In this document: one piece after another, positions 9,634-19,180 of the stretch
Numbering within the stretch: position 1 is the stretch's first letter
Layout of the letters: every line of letters starts with the position of its first letter
Assembly: GCF_014596945.1 (NCBI RefSeq)
Contig: NZ_JACVXB010000001.1
Span: 310,001 to 374,000, forward strand
From: Aestuariibaculum sediminum
GTDB taxonomy: Bacteria > Bacteroidota > Bacteroidia > Flavobacteriales > Flavobacteriaceae
DNA length: 64,000 nucleotides
Direction: 5' to 3'
The notes under the pieces: model-generated
What the model was told of the DNA's origin: nothing
Seen by the model: the letters and a program-made list of their open reading frames with translations, nothing else
Database searches by the model: none
Made by a program: the position numbers and the translations under genes

Positions 9634-10821
9634 ATGTCGTTACTTATAGAAAAAACCGAGGACTTTGTATTTGACTTATTTAAATCGCATTTAGATCAAA
9701 CTTTTTTATATCATAATTTAACACACACAGAGCGGGTATTAAGAAGCTTACGTGAAATTATTGAACATTCTAATATTAGTGACGAATCTGCTGAAATACT
9801 TCAGTTGGCTGCCTTATTACACGACACAGGCTACACAAAAGCCCGAGAAGGCCATGAAGAAGAAGGTGTAAAAATTGCAACCGCTTTTCTTAAGAAACAA
9901 AATGCAAAACAAGATACCATAGATGCCGTTAACAAGTGCATATTAGCTACAAAGTTTGAAGACAAGCCTGAAACGGAATTGGAAAAAATTATGCGCGATG
10001 CTGATGCTTCGCATTTTGGCAAACCCTACTTTAATGAAGCCAGCGAATTTTTAAGAAAAGAACTCGAAATTCAAGGCATTAAAACATATTCTACCGCAGA
10101 GTGGATAGACGAAAACATAAAAGTGCTCACCAAAAAGCATGAATTTTATACCGATTACGCACTAAAAAACTGGCAAAAACAAAAAGAAGCAAATCTTAAA
10201 AAATTAATTAAGCAAAAGAAAAAAATTAAAGAACAATTGCAAAAAGAGCAACTCAAAGCCAAATATAAAGCGCAATACAAAAATGAAAGTCCCGAACGCG
10301 GTATACAAACGTTTTATAGAGTTGCTTTAAGAAATCATATTAAATTAAGCGACATTGCCGATACTAAAGCCAACATTTTACTATCGGTTAATGCAATTAT
10401 CATCTCTTTAGTTTTATCTAATTTATTTTCGAAATTAGACAACCCCAGCAATGCATATTTAATTATTCCAACAGCTATATTTACTACATCCAGTGTTATT
10501 TCAATGATCCTTTCCATTATTGCCACACGACCAAATGTAACGCGCGGCCAGTTTACCAAAGAGGATGTAGAAAACAAAAATGTAAACCTTACTTTCTTCG
10601 GAAATTTTCATAAAATGAAATTAGATGAATTTGAATGGGCTGTTAGCGAATTGGTTAAAGACAAAGATTATGTGTACTCATCCTTAACAAAGGACCTTTA
10701 CTTTCTTGGCAAAGTTTTAGATCGAAAATATCGCATACTTCGCATTACTTATTCTTTTTTCATGATAGGCATTATCGTGTCAGTTTTGGCTTTCGCAATT
10801 TCCTTTAAAATAATGATTTAA
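9634..10821 (+). CDS. HD phosphohydrolase domain fused to a Pycsar-effector-type membrane module
   Basis: 395 residues from the ATG at 9634, chosen over an earlier TTG at 9586 that would add 16 odd residues. The N-terminal half is an HD domain: H27/H31 in YHNLTH, HD at 63-64 in LLHDTGYT, and a later aspartate in MRDADASHFG. A charged lysine-rich linker (about residues 178-216) follows. The C-terminal half has the block LSDIADTKANILLSVNAIIISLV, a second hydrophobic segment and a third at the C-terminus. This resembles the DUF5706/PycTM module of Pycsar effectors. No nucleotide cyclase lies nearby, so assignment to a defence system is inference. It is convergent with the GAF gene, with 9 bases between them. 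Confidence 0.7.
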   Translation: MSLLIEKTEDFVFDLFKSHLDQTFLYHNLTHTERVLRSLREIIEHSNISDESAEILQLAALLHDTGYTKAREGHEEEGVKIATAFLKKQNAKQDTIDAVNKCILATKFEDKPETELEKIMRDADASHFGKPYFNEASEFLRKELEIQGIKTYSTAEWIDENIKVLTKKHEFYTDYALKNWQKQKEANLKKLIKQKKKIKEQLQKEQLKAKYKAQYKNESPERGIQTFYRVALRNHIKLSDIADTKANILLSVNAIIISLVLSNLFSKLDNPSNAYLIIPTAIFTTSSVISMILSIIATRPNVTRGQFTKEDVENKNVNLTFFGNFHKMKLDEFEWAVSELVKDKDYVYSSLTKDLYFLGKVLDRKYRILRITYSFFMIGIIVSVLAFAISFKIMI

Positions 10822-10830
10822 TTAACCTGA

Positions 10831-13209
10831 CTAAGCTTTAATAGTTTTTATTAAATCGTCGTAAGTATAAAAGTCTTTTGTGTTTTCATGATGATAAAGA
10901 ATTTTTACACGAATAGCTTTTAAACCTGTAACCCCCTGTAAATCTTCAAGCTCTACTATTTCAACCGCATCACTTAAAACGTTTTTATGCTGAAGAAATT
11001 TAATGTATTGTAAATATTCTGTCTCATCTTCCTTTTGTGAGTAGATGATGCTTATTTTTCCTTTTTCAGTAACACGCTTATTAGTACCTTTTATTAAAGC
11101 CTTATCCACTCGTTTTTTAACAACTTCGTATCTGGCATTATACGTTCCATCAACATCAAATTGTTTTTCATCCATCCTAAAACTAATGGTTAGCGGCTGA
11201 TTAAAAACCAAAATCATAGACGCCACATCTAAAGTAACGGGATACGTATCTCTACTTTGGTAAAATTCATTTTCCATTTCGCACATGGCCTGCAATTGCC
11301 ACAACCTTAAATTGTAAAGGTACATGGTGTTAAAACTTTCTTCCTTCGTTATCGCTTCACCAATATACATGTTATGCTCCACACCATCGGTTTTAAAACG
11401 TTCGAAAAAATGCGGGTACATTTGTTGTGCATCCTTTTGTTTTTCATCGAGTACAGAAGCCATATTTTTATTGATTAACGCTATGGTATCATCGAATTTT
11501 TTTCGGTAATGATAAATAACATTAAGCTGAGTATCTACTTCACTAAAGTAGTTTTCAATAGCTTTGGCATAACGTACTTTTTTAGTTTTGAAAAACTTAA
11601 ACAAAGGATCAATTTCATCTTTAAAGAAATTGGCTAATTGTTGTTCGCTATCTACTTTAAAATCTTCTTTTAAAACACTTTTAAAGGTGTCTATTTGAAA
11701 TTTTATTTGCTCGTAAATGGGTAATGGTTCTTCTAAATATATGTCGTTTATTATCTCTTCTACCAATTTTAACTGAAGCGATAAATCCTTCTGGGTTGCC
11801 AGATTTCTAGCTTCCGAAGACCCTTTCACATCAATTTGTCCAAATAAAGGGTATACATTTTCGAAATCTATTTTACTAAAAACCGCATCGTTTCCTATGT
11901 GTTCCTTATCTTTTAAAAATTGTCTAGCTGCTTTTTCAAATTTCCAAGAAACACTGGAATGTATGGACGTACACTCTTGCTGTATTACGGCTTCGATAGA
12001 ATTTTCGTATTCTCTTATAGAACGTTTTACTGCCGCCAAAATAAACGGAATAACATCAGACAGCTTATTAGCTATAATACTGTTTAATATTTTAGGTGTT
12101 GCCGATACAATTTCTAAAATAGCGAGTAATTCTCCATTTTCTGAAATAGGTGTAAAAATAGCACTCTTTACCCCTTGCTCTTTTAATATTCTGAACTGAG
12201 CCACTGTTCCTTCCGACATGTCATAAGATTTATCGACATCGGAAATAGCATATGATGTATTATTATTAATTAACGACTTATAAGACTCTTCACACAAAAC
12301 GCTATTACAAGAGGACTCTTCTTCATTATTGAGCAAATAGCTTTTCATACCTTCCTGATGCACACAGTCGAAAGTATCTTCACCTTTATTGTAAACCGAA
12401 AATCCAATTTTTAAATCCTTAATCCCTAAAAGTGATTGGAAAATAGACTGAAAATCAGTCATATTTTCCATACTTCTATGTTTTTTCTCGGTGATTAATG
12501 TCGATTTCATATTAGAAATAGACTGATCGTCGGTAACATCGAAAATATTGGAAATCACAAACCCTTTAAAAAGGTAACTTTTTGGCGGAAACTTTTCTTT
12601 CCAAAGGTCTATATTACTAAAATTATCCAATAGCTCATCAAAATCATCCTGCGTAATCTGGGGGGCATTTTCAGTACGACTAACTTCTACAAAATCGGCA
12701 TTATACAAAATCTTATAATAACGCATAACACCGTTTTCATCGGGTATTTCATACATTATTGGCCGTTTAAAACTTAAATTAAACCCATAACAAGCATTTA
12801 AAATTACGGTACATGCCATAATATAAATATCGCTTTCGGGCATATTTTTAATTTTTAGTTCAAAACCTTCACCAGCATTTTCGATAATTTTTCTAAAACG
12901 TTTAGAGCTATTAAAAACCACATCCTGAAATGGTATTGATGCCGTTTTTATTTCATTATTCGTTAGTACTTCGCTAAACGAATCCTGTAAAATTAATTTA
13001 ATTTCATTTTCATAAGTTTTAAAAAACGACAAGTCTCCAAAACCCTCTCTTAATATTGGTAACGGTTTCTGTACTTCTAACACTTTTTGTGCTTTTGCAG
13101 CAATAAAGTCGTCATCACTATTGGCCAAAACCTCATAGTGTTCAATGAGTTTATTAAAACTAATTTTTATATCGAACGGGGTTTCTATGTATTTGGTAAA
13201 ATCGGTCAT
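10831..13209 (-). CDS. GAF-domain-containing protein of unknown function
   Basis: 792 residues, acidic, with no signal peptide or membrane segment, so presumably cytoplasmic. A GAF-like domain is visible at about residues 240-400 (FQSLLGIKDLKIGFSVY, then GVKSAIFTPISENGELLAILEI). The rest is largely helical and not recognised; no kinase, cyclase or DNA-binding module was seen. It is the last gene of the msrB-msrA-selO group, 33 bases after selO. A sensory or scaffold role is a guess from the GAF fold. Confidence 0.6.
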   Translation of the reverse strand: MTDFTKYIETPFDIKISFNKLIEHYEVLANSDDDFIAAKAQKVLEVQKPLPILREGFGDLSFFKTYENEIKLILQDSFSEVLTNNEIKTASIPFQDVVFNSSKRFRKIIENAGEGFELKIKNMPESDIYIMACTVILNACYGFNLSFKRPIMYEIPDENGVMRYYKILYNADFVEVSRTENAPQITQDDFDELLDNFSNIDLWKEKFPPKSYLFKGFVISNIFDVTDDQSISNMKSTLITEKKHRSMENMTDFQSIFQSLLGIKDLKIGFSVYNKGEDTFDCVHQEGMKSYLLNNEEESSCNSVLCEESYKSLINNNTSYAISDVDKSYDMSEGTVAQFRILKEQGVKSAIFTPISENGELLAILEIVSATPKILNSIIANKLSDVIPFILAAVKRSIREYENSIEAVIQQECTSIHSSVSWKFEKAARQFLKDKEHIGNDAVFSKIDFENVYPLFGQIDVKGSSEARNLATQKDLSLQLKLVEEIINDIYLEEPLPIYEQIKFQIDTFKSVLKEDFKVDSEQQLANFFKDEIDPLFKFFKTKKVRYAKAIENYFSEVDTQLNVIYHYRKKFDDTIALINKNMASVLDEKQKDAQQMYPHFFERFKTDGVEHNMYIGEAITKEESFNTMYLYNLRLWQLQAMCEMENEFYQSRDTYPVTLDVASMILVFNQPLTISFRMDEKQFDVDGTYNARYEVVKKRVDKALIKGTNKRVTEKGKISIIYSQKEDETEYLQYIKFLQHKNVLSDAVEIVELEDLQGVTGLKAIRVKILYHHENTKDFYTYDDLIKTIKA

Positions 13210-13242
13210 TGCTTTTTAAAAACGGCTTATAAATATACTACT

Positions 13243-14811
13243 TTATGAACTACAGGATAACATAGAGCATCCAACTTTATGTCTCGCCCACTCCGGACGT
13301 TTGGCAAACCACTTTTCATTTTCAGGTTGCTCGCCATAAGGTTGTTTTAATAACTGAAACAACTCATCAATTAGGGTATAATCACCATTATTAGCAGCAT
13401 CGATAGCTAATTGCGCCATATAATTTCGAAGCACATATTTAGGGTTTACCTGATTCATTTTTTCTTTACGACGTTCGTCTGAAATATTTTCCTGACGCAG
13501 TCTGTCGGCATACCTTTGAAACCAATCTTGCCATTTATCAATGACCGGTTGTTTTAGTGCCTTCAAATCATAAAAGGCCGCTTCAATTAATTGAATGCCA
13601 TCTACTTTCGAATCTGAATCCTTCTTAAAACTACTTAATTTCCTGAAAAATATGGTCATATCAATTTCAATCAAAAAAAGATTATCCTCTAGATCCTGAA
13701 TGAGTGCCGTATCGGAAACAGCTTTTGTTTCCAAGCCTAACTTACTGCGCATCATAGCCAAAGACTTCATTTCGAAATCTACTTTATATCTTTCTAAAAT
13801 TCGTTCTAAAGGTTCAGCTTCCTCAATTAAAGGATATAATGCATTGGCTAATTTAAACAGATTCCACAAACCAATATTCGGCTGATTTCCATAGCGGTAA
13901 CGTTTATGTTGTCTATCGGTAGTATTGGGTGTCCAGCCATAATCGAACCCTTCGAGCCAGCCATAAGGACCATAATCTATGGTTAAGCCTAATATAGACA
14001 TATTATCGGTATTCATGACACCATGAACAAAACCCACACGTTGCCAATGAATAATCATGTCTAAGGTTCTATTAGTAACCTCTTTAAAAAAGTTTAAATA
14101 CGATTCTTTACTCGGCTTTCCTAATTGCGGAAAATGTTGTGTAATGGTAAAATCGACCAATTTTCTTAGGTTTCCAATATCTTGTCGTGCTGCAAATATT
14201 TCGTAATTACCAAAACGCAAAAAACTTGGGGCAACACGTGTAACTATGGCGCCTTTTTCGTAGGCTGCATTTCCATCGTAAAGCATATCTCTTAGAACCA
14301 GATCGCCTGTTAAAGCTAAAGATAATGCCCTTGTTGTAGGCACGCCCAAGTAATACATGGCTTCACTACATAAATACTCTCTTATTGACGAACGTAATAC
14401 TGCAAGGCCATCGGCTGTTCTGGAGTAAGGCGTTTCACCTGCGCCTTTTAGTTGTACTGTCCATTGTTTTCTTTTATGATGCACTTCAAATAAATTTATA
14501 GCGCGACCATCACCCAATTGACCTGCCCAATTTCCAAATTGATGACCTCCATAGCACATGGCATAAGGCTGGGTGTTTTTATAAATATCATTTCCTGTAA
14601 ATACATTCAAAAAAGTATCACTATCAGCATCTGCTTCGGAAATCCCAAGATTTTCCAGCATAGCTTTAGAGACATGCAAAAGTTCTGGATTTTGGGTTTG
14701 CTTCGGTTCAACAAACGAATAACAAGCCTCTTCTACCTGACGTCTTGTATTTTCATGAATGGGATCGGCAGGTAGATTAGTTATGAATGTATTTTTTATA
14801 TTTAGTTTCAT
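13243..14811 (-). CDS. selO: protein adenylyltransferase SelO (YdiU/UPF0061 family)
   Basis: 522 residues, slightly longer than E. coli YdiU. SelO is a pseudokinase-fold enzyme that transfers AMP to protein Ser/Thr/Tyr and has been linked to oxidative-stress responses. Visible motifs are GGHQFGNWAGQLGDGRA, VQLKGAGETPYSRTADG, and the metal/catalytic region GVMNTDNMSILGLTIDYGP. The protein ends in SCSS: cysteine stands where animal SelO carries selenocysteine. It lies 10 bases after msrA and 33 bases before the GAF gene, in an apparent operon. Confidence 0.92.
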   Translation of the reverse strand: MKLNIKNTFITNLPADPIHENTRRQVEEACYSFVEPKQTQNPELLHVSKAMLENLGISEADADSDTFLNVFTGNDIYKNTQPYAMCYGGHQFGNWAGQLGDGRAINLFEVHHKRKQWTVQLKGAGETPYSRTADGLAVLRSSIREYLCSEAMYYLGVPTTRALSLALTGDLVLRDMLYDGNAAYEKGAIVTRVAPSFLRFGNYEIFAARQDIGNLRKLVDFTITQHFPQLGKPSKESYLNFFKEVTNRTLDMIIHWQRVGFVHGVMNTDNMSILGLTIDYGPYGWLEGFDYGWTPNTTDRQHKRYRYGNQPNIGLWNLFKLANALYPLIEEAEPLERILERYKVDFEMKSLAMMRSKLGLETKAVSDTALIQDLEDNLFLIEIDMTIFFRKLSSFKKDSDSKVDGIQLIEAAFYDLKALKQPVIDKWQDWFQRYADRLRQENISDERRKEKMNQVNPKYVLRNYMAQLAIDAANNGDYTLIDELFQLLKQPYGEQPENEKWFAKRPEWARHKVGCSMLSCSS

Positions 14812-14821
14812 CTATCCAATT

Positions 14822-15373
14822 TTAAACCTGAGCAGCTTTTAATTTATTCGCATGCATTTTTCGTAATTTGGCCAGCTTCGGGGTTATTACGGCACTACAA
14901 TACATTTGTGTTTTATTGTTTGCATAATAATTTTGATGATAATCTTCAGCATCGTAAAAAACACCCAATTCGCTAATTTCAGTAACAATCGAATTTTCGT
15001 AATAAGGAGCCATTTCAATTAACACCTGCTGAGCTATGTTCTTTTGCATATCATTATGATAGTAAATAACAGACCTGTACTGTGTTCCAACATCAGCTCC
15101 CTGACGGTTTAATGTTGTTGGATCATGGCTCGTCATGAACACTACTATTAAATCATGAAAAGACACTACATCGGCATCAAAAGTTACTTGTACTACTTCG
15201 GCGTGCCCGGTTAAACCAGAACAGACTTCACGATATGTTGGCTTTCCCGGGGCTTGTCCGCCAGTATAGCCAGATACGACTTTCTCAACACCTTTAATCT
15301 CGTTAAAAACAGCTTCTACACACCAAAAGCAACCGCCACCAACGGTCATTAATTCCATCGTTTTATTTCCCAT
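14822..15373 (-). CDS. msrA: peptide-methionine (S)-S-oxide reductase MsrA
   Basis: 183 residues. The active-site motif GGGCFWC (Cys15, Cys18) is followed by GVEKVVSGYTGG and later by the TQYRSVIYYHN segment, all typical of MsrA. It reduces the S-epimer of methionine sulfoxide in proteins, using thioredoxin. It overlaps the upstream msrB by 11 bases; an alternative start at Met6 (15358) would remove the overlap. There is no signal peptide, so the enzyme is probably cytoplasmic. Confidence 0.93.
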   Translation of the reverse strand: MGNKTMELMTVGGGCFWCVEAVFNEIKGVEKVVSGYTGGQAPGKPTYREVCSGLTGHAEVVQVTFDADVVSFHDLIVVFMTSHDPTTLNRQGADVGTQYRSVIYYHNDMQKNIAQQVLIEMAPYYENSIVTEISELGVFYDAEDYHQNYYANNKTQMYCSAVITPKLAKLRKMHANKLKAAQV

Positions 15374-15830
15374 CTAATTTTTCCTTTACCGTTTCTAATT
15401 TTAAAACTTCTGAATTTACGCAATACCTCAAACCACTGGGTTCAGGGCCATCGGGAAATACGTGTCCTAAATGCGCATCGCAAGTGTTGCACAATATTTC
15501 GACACGAACCATTCCAAAGGAAGCATCTTTAATATACTTAATGGCATTATAGGTTATAGGCTGAGTAAAACTGGGCCACCCTGTACCCGAGCTAAATTTA
15601 ATGGTAGAATCAAATAAAGGCGAATCACAACATATACAACTGTATTTCCCTTCTTCATATGAGGTACAAAATGCACCTGAATGGGGCGCTTCAGTACCTT
15701 TTTCTCTGGTTATTTTATATTGTTGTGGAGTTAATTGAGATTTCCATTCTGATTCAGTTTTTTCAACTCTAAAATCTGGATTAGGATTTCCATTAACCGC
15801 AAAATTTACAATGTCTTTCCAAGTAAGCAT
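15363..15830 (-). CDS. msrB: peptide-methionine (R)-S-oxide reductase MsrB
   Basis: 155 residues. Zinc-binding cysteine pairs CICC and CNTC flank the SSGTGWPSFTQP motif, and the catalytic cysteine is in LRYCVNSEVLKL near the C-terminus. It reduces the R-epimer of methionine sulfoxide, complementing MsrA. It is the first gene of the msrB-msrA-selO-GAF group. A possible minus-strand -7 element (TAACTTTG, at 15865-15872) lies 35 bases upstream of the start. No signal peptide is seen. Confidence 0.93.
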   Translation of the reverse strand: MLTWKDIVNFAVNGNPNPDFRVEKTESEWKSQLTPQQYKITREKGTEAPHSGAFCTSYEEGKYSCICCDSPLFDSTIKFSSGTGWPSFTQPITYNAIKYIKDASFGMVRVEILCNTCDAHLGHVFPDGPEPSGLRYCVNSEVLKLETVKEKLDGK

Positions 15831-15980
15831 AACCTTATATTCTTTCTTTTTATTTAATTTTTATCAAAGTTAAGAAATAGTCGAGATAAGCTAGACATCC
15901 TTTCATTGATTTAAACTATAATGAAATAAGGTTTCTAGGATAATAATTTAAATGTAAACAGTGTAAAATTCCATAAAAAA

Positions 15981-16010
15981 ACCACCGAGAATAATTACTC
16001 GGTGGTTTTT
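15981..16010 (-). terminator. strong terminator after araA
   Basis: ACCACCGAG and CTCGGTGGT form a perfect 9-bp GC-rich stem around an 8-base loop. A-runs on the left read as a T tail on the minus strand, and a T run also follows on the plus strand. It lies 28 bases downstream of the araA stop codon and closes the arabinose operon. Confidence 0.85.
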
Positions 16011-16037
16011 ATTATAATTAAAATCGATTGAATTCCC

Positions 16038-17543
16038 TTAAAATCCTTTATTAATTACATATGCAGCATCGTTCCAACGCAACTCTTGTTTAAAACGGTA
16101 TAAATCGGTTTTCTCATCAATTAATAAGAACTCGATATCCATTATTTCAGCAAAATCTTCTAACGATTCTGACGAAATATTCTGGCTGTAACACGTATGA
16201 TGTGCGCCTCCAGCATAAATCCAGGCAGCCGCGGCTGTTTGCAAATCTGGTTTAGCATCCCATAGTACTCTGGCTACAGGTAAATTTGGCATATCATCTT
16301 TAATCTCGACAGCTTCTACTTTATTAACCAGCATTCTAAAACGGTTACCCATATCTACAACTGAAGCATTTAAGGCTTTTCCTGCTCCACTATTAAATAC
16401 TAAACGAACCGGATCTTCTTTTCCGCCGATTCCTAATGGGTGGATTTCACATGATACATCACCTTTTGCAATAGTTGGGCAAATTTCAAGCATATGTGAC
16501 CCTAAGCAGGTGGTATTTTCAGGATCGAAATGATAGGTGTAATCTTCCATAAAGCTGTTTCCTCCTTCTAGTCCGTGTCCCATGACTTTCATGGTACGCA
16601 CCAAAGCGGCAGTTTTCCAATCACCTTCACCTCCAAATCCATATCCACTAGCCATTAAACGTTGCGTGGCAATACCTGGTAATTGTTTCATACCGTGTAA
16701 GTCTTCGAAAGTATCGGTAAAAGCTGAGTAACCACCATCTTGTAAAAAAGCACGCATTCCTAATTCTATTTTAGCTGCATCTCTTAATGATTGACGCATC
16801 ATGCCATCAGCTTTAATTTTTGAAGCCATAACATAGGTATCCTCATACTCCTGAATTAAAGTATCTACTTGTACATCGGTAATTTGATTTACAAAATCGA
16901 CTAAATCACCTATACCATAACCGTTAACTTCGTATCCAAATTTAATTTGAGCCGAAACTTTGTTTCCGTCCGTTACAGCTACCTGACGCATGTTATCTCC
17001 AAACCGAGCAACTTTCATTCGCTTACTATCGGCCACTGCATTAGCCACGCGACACCAGTCTGCAACTTGTTTAATTACTTTTTCATTTTTCCAATGACCA
17101 ACAACAACCTTTCGGTTTTTACGAAGGCGAGATACTAAAAAGCCAAACTCACGACCACCATGTGCCGATTGATTAAGATTCATAAAATCCATATCAATCG
17201 TTCCCCAAGGAATATCGCGGTTAAATTGTGTATGCAGGTGTAAAAACGGTTTTTGTAAAGCCGTTAATCCTGCAATCCACATTTTAGCTGGAGAAAACGT
17301 ATGCATCCAAGTAATGATACCAATACAATTTTCATCGTTATTTGCTGCTTTACAAATAGCATGAATCTCATCGGCTGTTTTAACTGTTGGTTTAAAAACA
17401 ACTTTTACAGGAATAACAGCGTTTTCTGTGTAAGCATTGGCAATTTCCTTTGAATGTTCGGCAACCTGTTTTAAGGTTTCAGGCCCGTACAGGTGCTGAC
17501 TGCCCGTTACAAACCACACTTCGCCTTGTTTAAAATTGATCAT
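16038..17543 (-). CDS. araA: L-arabinose isomerase
   Basis: 501 residues, the normal length. It begins [13 protein letters not shown], a near-invariant AraA N-terminus, and has the [15 protein letters not shown] segment at about 100-114. Metal ligands are in [10 protein letters not shown] and the following SHMLEICPT region. It converts L-arabinose to L-ribulose in the cytoplasm. It is the last gene of the minus-strand ara cluster, 29 bases after the symporter gene and just before a strong terminator. Confidence 0.96.
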   Translation of the reverse strand: MINFKQGEVWFVTGSQHLYGPETLKQVAEHSKEIANAYTENAVIPVKVVFKPTVKTADEIHAICKAANNDENCIGIITWMHTFSPAKMWIAGLTALQKPFLHLHTQFNRDIPWGTIDMDFMNLNQSAHGGREFGFLVSRLRKNRKVVVGHWKNEKVIKQVADWCRVANAVADSKRMKVARFGDNMRQVAVTDGNKVSAQIKFGYEVNGYGIGDLVDFVNQITDVQVDTLIQEYEDTYVMASKIKADGMMRQSLRDAAKIELGMRAFLQDGGYSAFTDTFEDLHGMKQLPGIATQRLMASGYGFGGEGDWKTAALVRTMKVMGHGLEGGNSFMEDYTYHFDPENTTCLGSHMLEICPTIAKGDVSCEIHPLGIGGKEDPVRLVFNSGAGKALNASVVDMGNRFRMLVNKVEAVEIKDDMPNLPVARVLWDAKPDLQTAAAAWIYAGGAHHTCYSQNISSESLEDFAEIMDIEFLLIDEKTDLYRFKQELRWNDAAYVINKGF

Positions 17544-17572
17544 TATGAAATAAAACTAAGATTTATTAATTG

Positions 17573-19138
17573 TTATGATAGATATATATAAAGTGCTATC
17601 ACCGCCGCAACAACAGCAAAACCAACGGGTTTTAAATATTGCCAAGGTGTAATATCCACTTGTTTTGTATACTCTTGATTATAATCTGTTTCTCTAGGAA
17701 CAAAAGAACTCACTACAAACATGATGATGACAGTTAAAGCAAACAGAATACCCATTAAATGCAGGAAACTGATATCTGGTTTAATGATGTACAAAGTTGT
17801 TAAGTACGTAACTACACTGAATAAAATAGAAATGTTTGCTGCTTTTCCAGATACACGTTTAGAAAATATCCCAACTAATATTATAGCTAAAATAGGCACA
17901 CTATGTGTTCCGTTTAACTCTTGTAAATAGGTAAATATTCCTCCTTCAACGCCATATAATAAAGGTGCAATTGCCATAGAAAATAGGGCTAGAACAATTC
18001 CGAAAATTTTACCCGCTTTAACCACCTGACGCTCTGAAGCATTATGATTAATATATTCTTTATAAAAATCTAATCCGAATAAGGTTACCGAACTGTTTAA
18101 GGCACTATTAAACGAACTTAAAATAGCACCAAACAATACCGCTGCAAAGAATCCAATAAACGTCACGGGCAAGACCGCTTTTACTACCATTGGATAGGCT
18201 TCGTCGGCATTAGCTAAATCTCCATTAAATAAATAGAAGGCAATAATACCAGGTAGAACCACAATAAAAGGTCCTAATATTTTAATGAAAGCAGCCAATA
18301 ATAATCCTTTTTGACCTTCTTTTAAGTTTTTGGCTCCTAATGCTCTTTGAATAATAGCTTGATTGGTCCCCCAATAGTAAAAATTAACTATAAGCATACC
18401 CGTAAATAAAGTAGCAAATGGCACATCGGATTCAGGACCACCGATAATATTAAATTTTTCTGGCAAGGCAGTCGTTAACGTTTTCAAACCTTTAAAAACA
18501 TTACCATCACCTATTTTCATTAAACCGAAAATAGGAATTAATGATCCTCCAACAATTAACCCAACGGCATTTATAGAATCGGAAACAGCTACTGCTTTTA
18601 ACCCTCCAAAAATAGCATAAATACTACCAATAATACCAATTGCCCATACGGTAACCCACAAAGCAGGTTCTGGTTGCATTCCAATCATTTCAGGAATATC
18701 GAACATGGTATTTATGGCTAAAGCTCCCGAGTACAATACAGTTGGAAGCATTGAAATGGCATATCCTAATAAGAATAATAAAGACACAATAGTTTTCGTG
18801 CTTTTACCATAACGATTTTCTAAAAACTGAGGAATTGTAGCAATACCACTTTTAAGATATTTTGGCAATAAAATAAAGGCTGTAAAAACCATGGCTATAG
18901 CCGCTATAACCTCGTAAGCCATAATGGGTATACCGTCTCTAAACGACACACCATTCATACCAACGATTTGCTCAGTTGATAAATTTGTAAGTAATAAGGA
19001 ACCGGCAATAACGGGACCTGTTAAACTCCTACCCCCAAGAAAATAGCCATCAGAAGAATTTTCATCGGTTTTTCTTGTTGACCACCATGCAATTACAGCA
19101 ACCAGTAGCGTAAATGCAACGAAAGATAAAATACTCAT
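17573..19138 (-). CDS. sodium/solute symporter (SSS/SGLT family), predicted L-arabinose transporter
   Basis: 521 residues with about 13-14 hydrophobic segments. It shows SSS-family features such as DGYFLGGRSLTGPVIAGSLL near the N-terminus and the ALNSSVTLFGLDFYKEY segment. The family couples sugar uptake to sodium across the inner membrane, and vSGLT-like members carry hexoses or pentoses. Its place between araD and araA (42 and 29 bases apart) makes L-arabinose the likely substrate. Substrate choice is inferred from context only. Confidence 0.85.
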   Translation of the reverse strand: MSILSFVAFTLLVAVIAWWSTRKTDENSSDGYFLGGRSLTGPVIAGSLLLTNLSTEQIVGMNGVSFRDGIPIMAYEVIAAIAMVFTAFILLPKYLKSGIATIPQFLENRYGKSTKTIVSLLFLLGYAISMLPTVLYSGALAINTMFDIPEMIGMQPEPALWVTVWAIGIIGSIYAIFGGLKAVAVSDSINAVGLIVGGSLIPIFGLMKIGDGNVFKGLKTLTTALPEKFNIIGGPESDVPFATLFTGMLIVNFYYWGTNQAIIQRALGAKNLKEGQKGLLLAAFIKILGPFIVVLPGIIAFYLFNGDLANADEAYPMVVKAVLPVTFIGFFAAVLFGAILSSFNSALNSSVTLFGLDFYKEYINHNASERQVVKAGKIFGIVLALFSMAIAPLLYGVEGGIFTYLQELNGTHSVPILAIILVGIFSKRVSGKAANISILFSVVTYLTTLYIIKPDISFLHLMGILFALTVIIMFVVSSFVPRETDYNQEYTKQVDITPWQYLKPVGFAVVAAVIALYIYLS

Positions 19139-19180
19139 AATAATTTAATTAGTTTAGTTAAATGTTAATACTCGTTACGA

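Noticed and set aside
9634-13209. HD-PycTM plus GAF gene as a complete Pycsar-like defence system
   Set aside because: There is no nucleotide cyclase, the GAF gene is convergent and appears to belong to the msr-selO group, and the surroundings are housekeeping genes.
16018-16031. AAATCGATTG near the araA stop, similar to the pectin operator
   Set aside because: Only the core matches, it lies between the araA stop and its terminator, and no promoter starts there.
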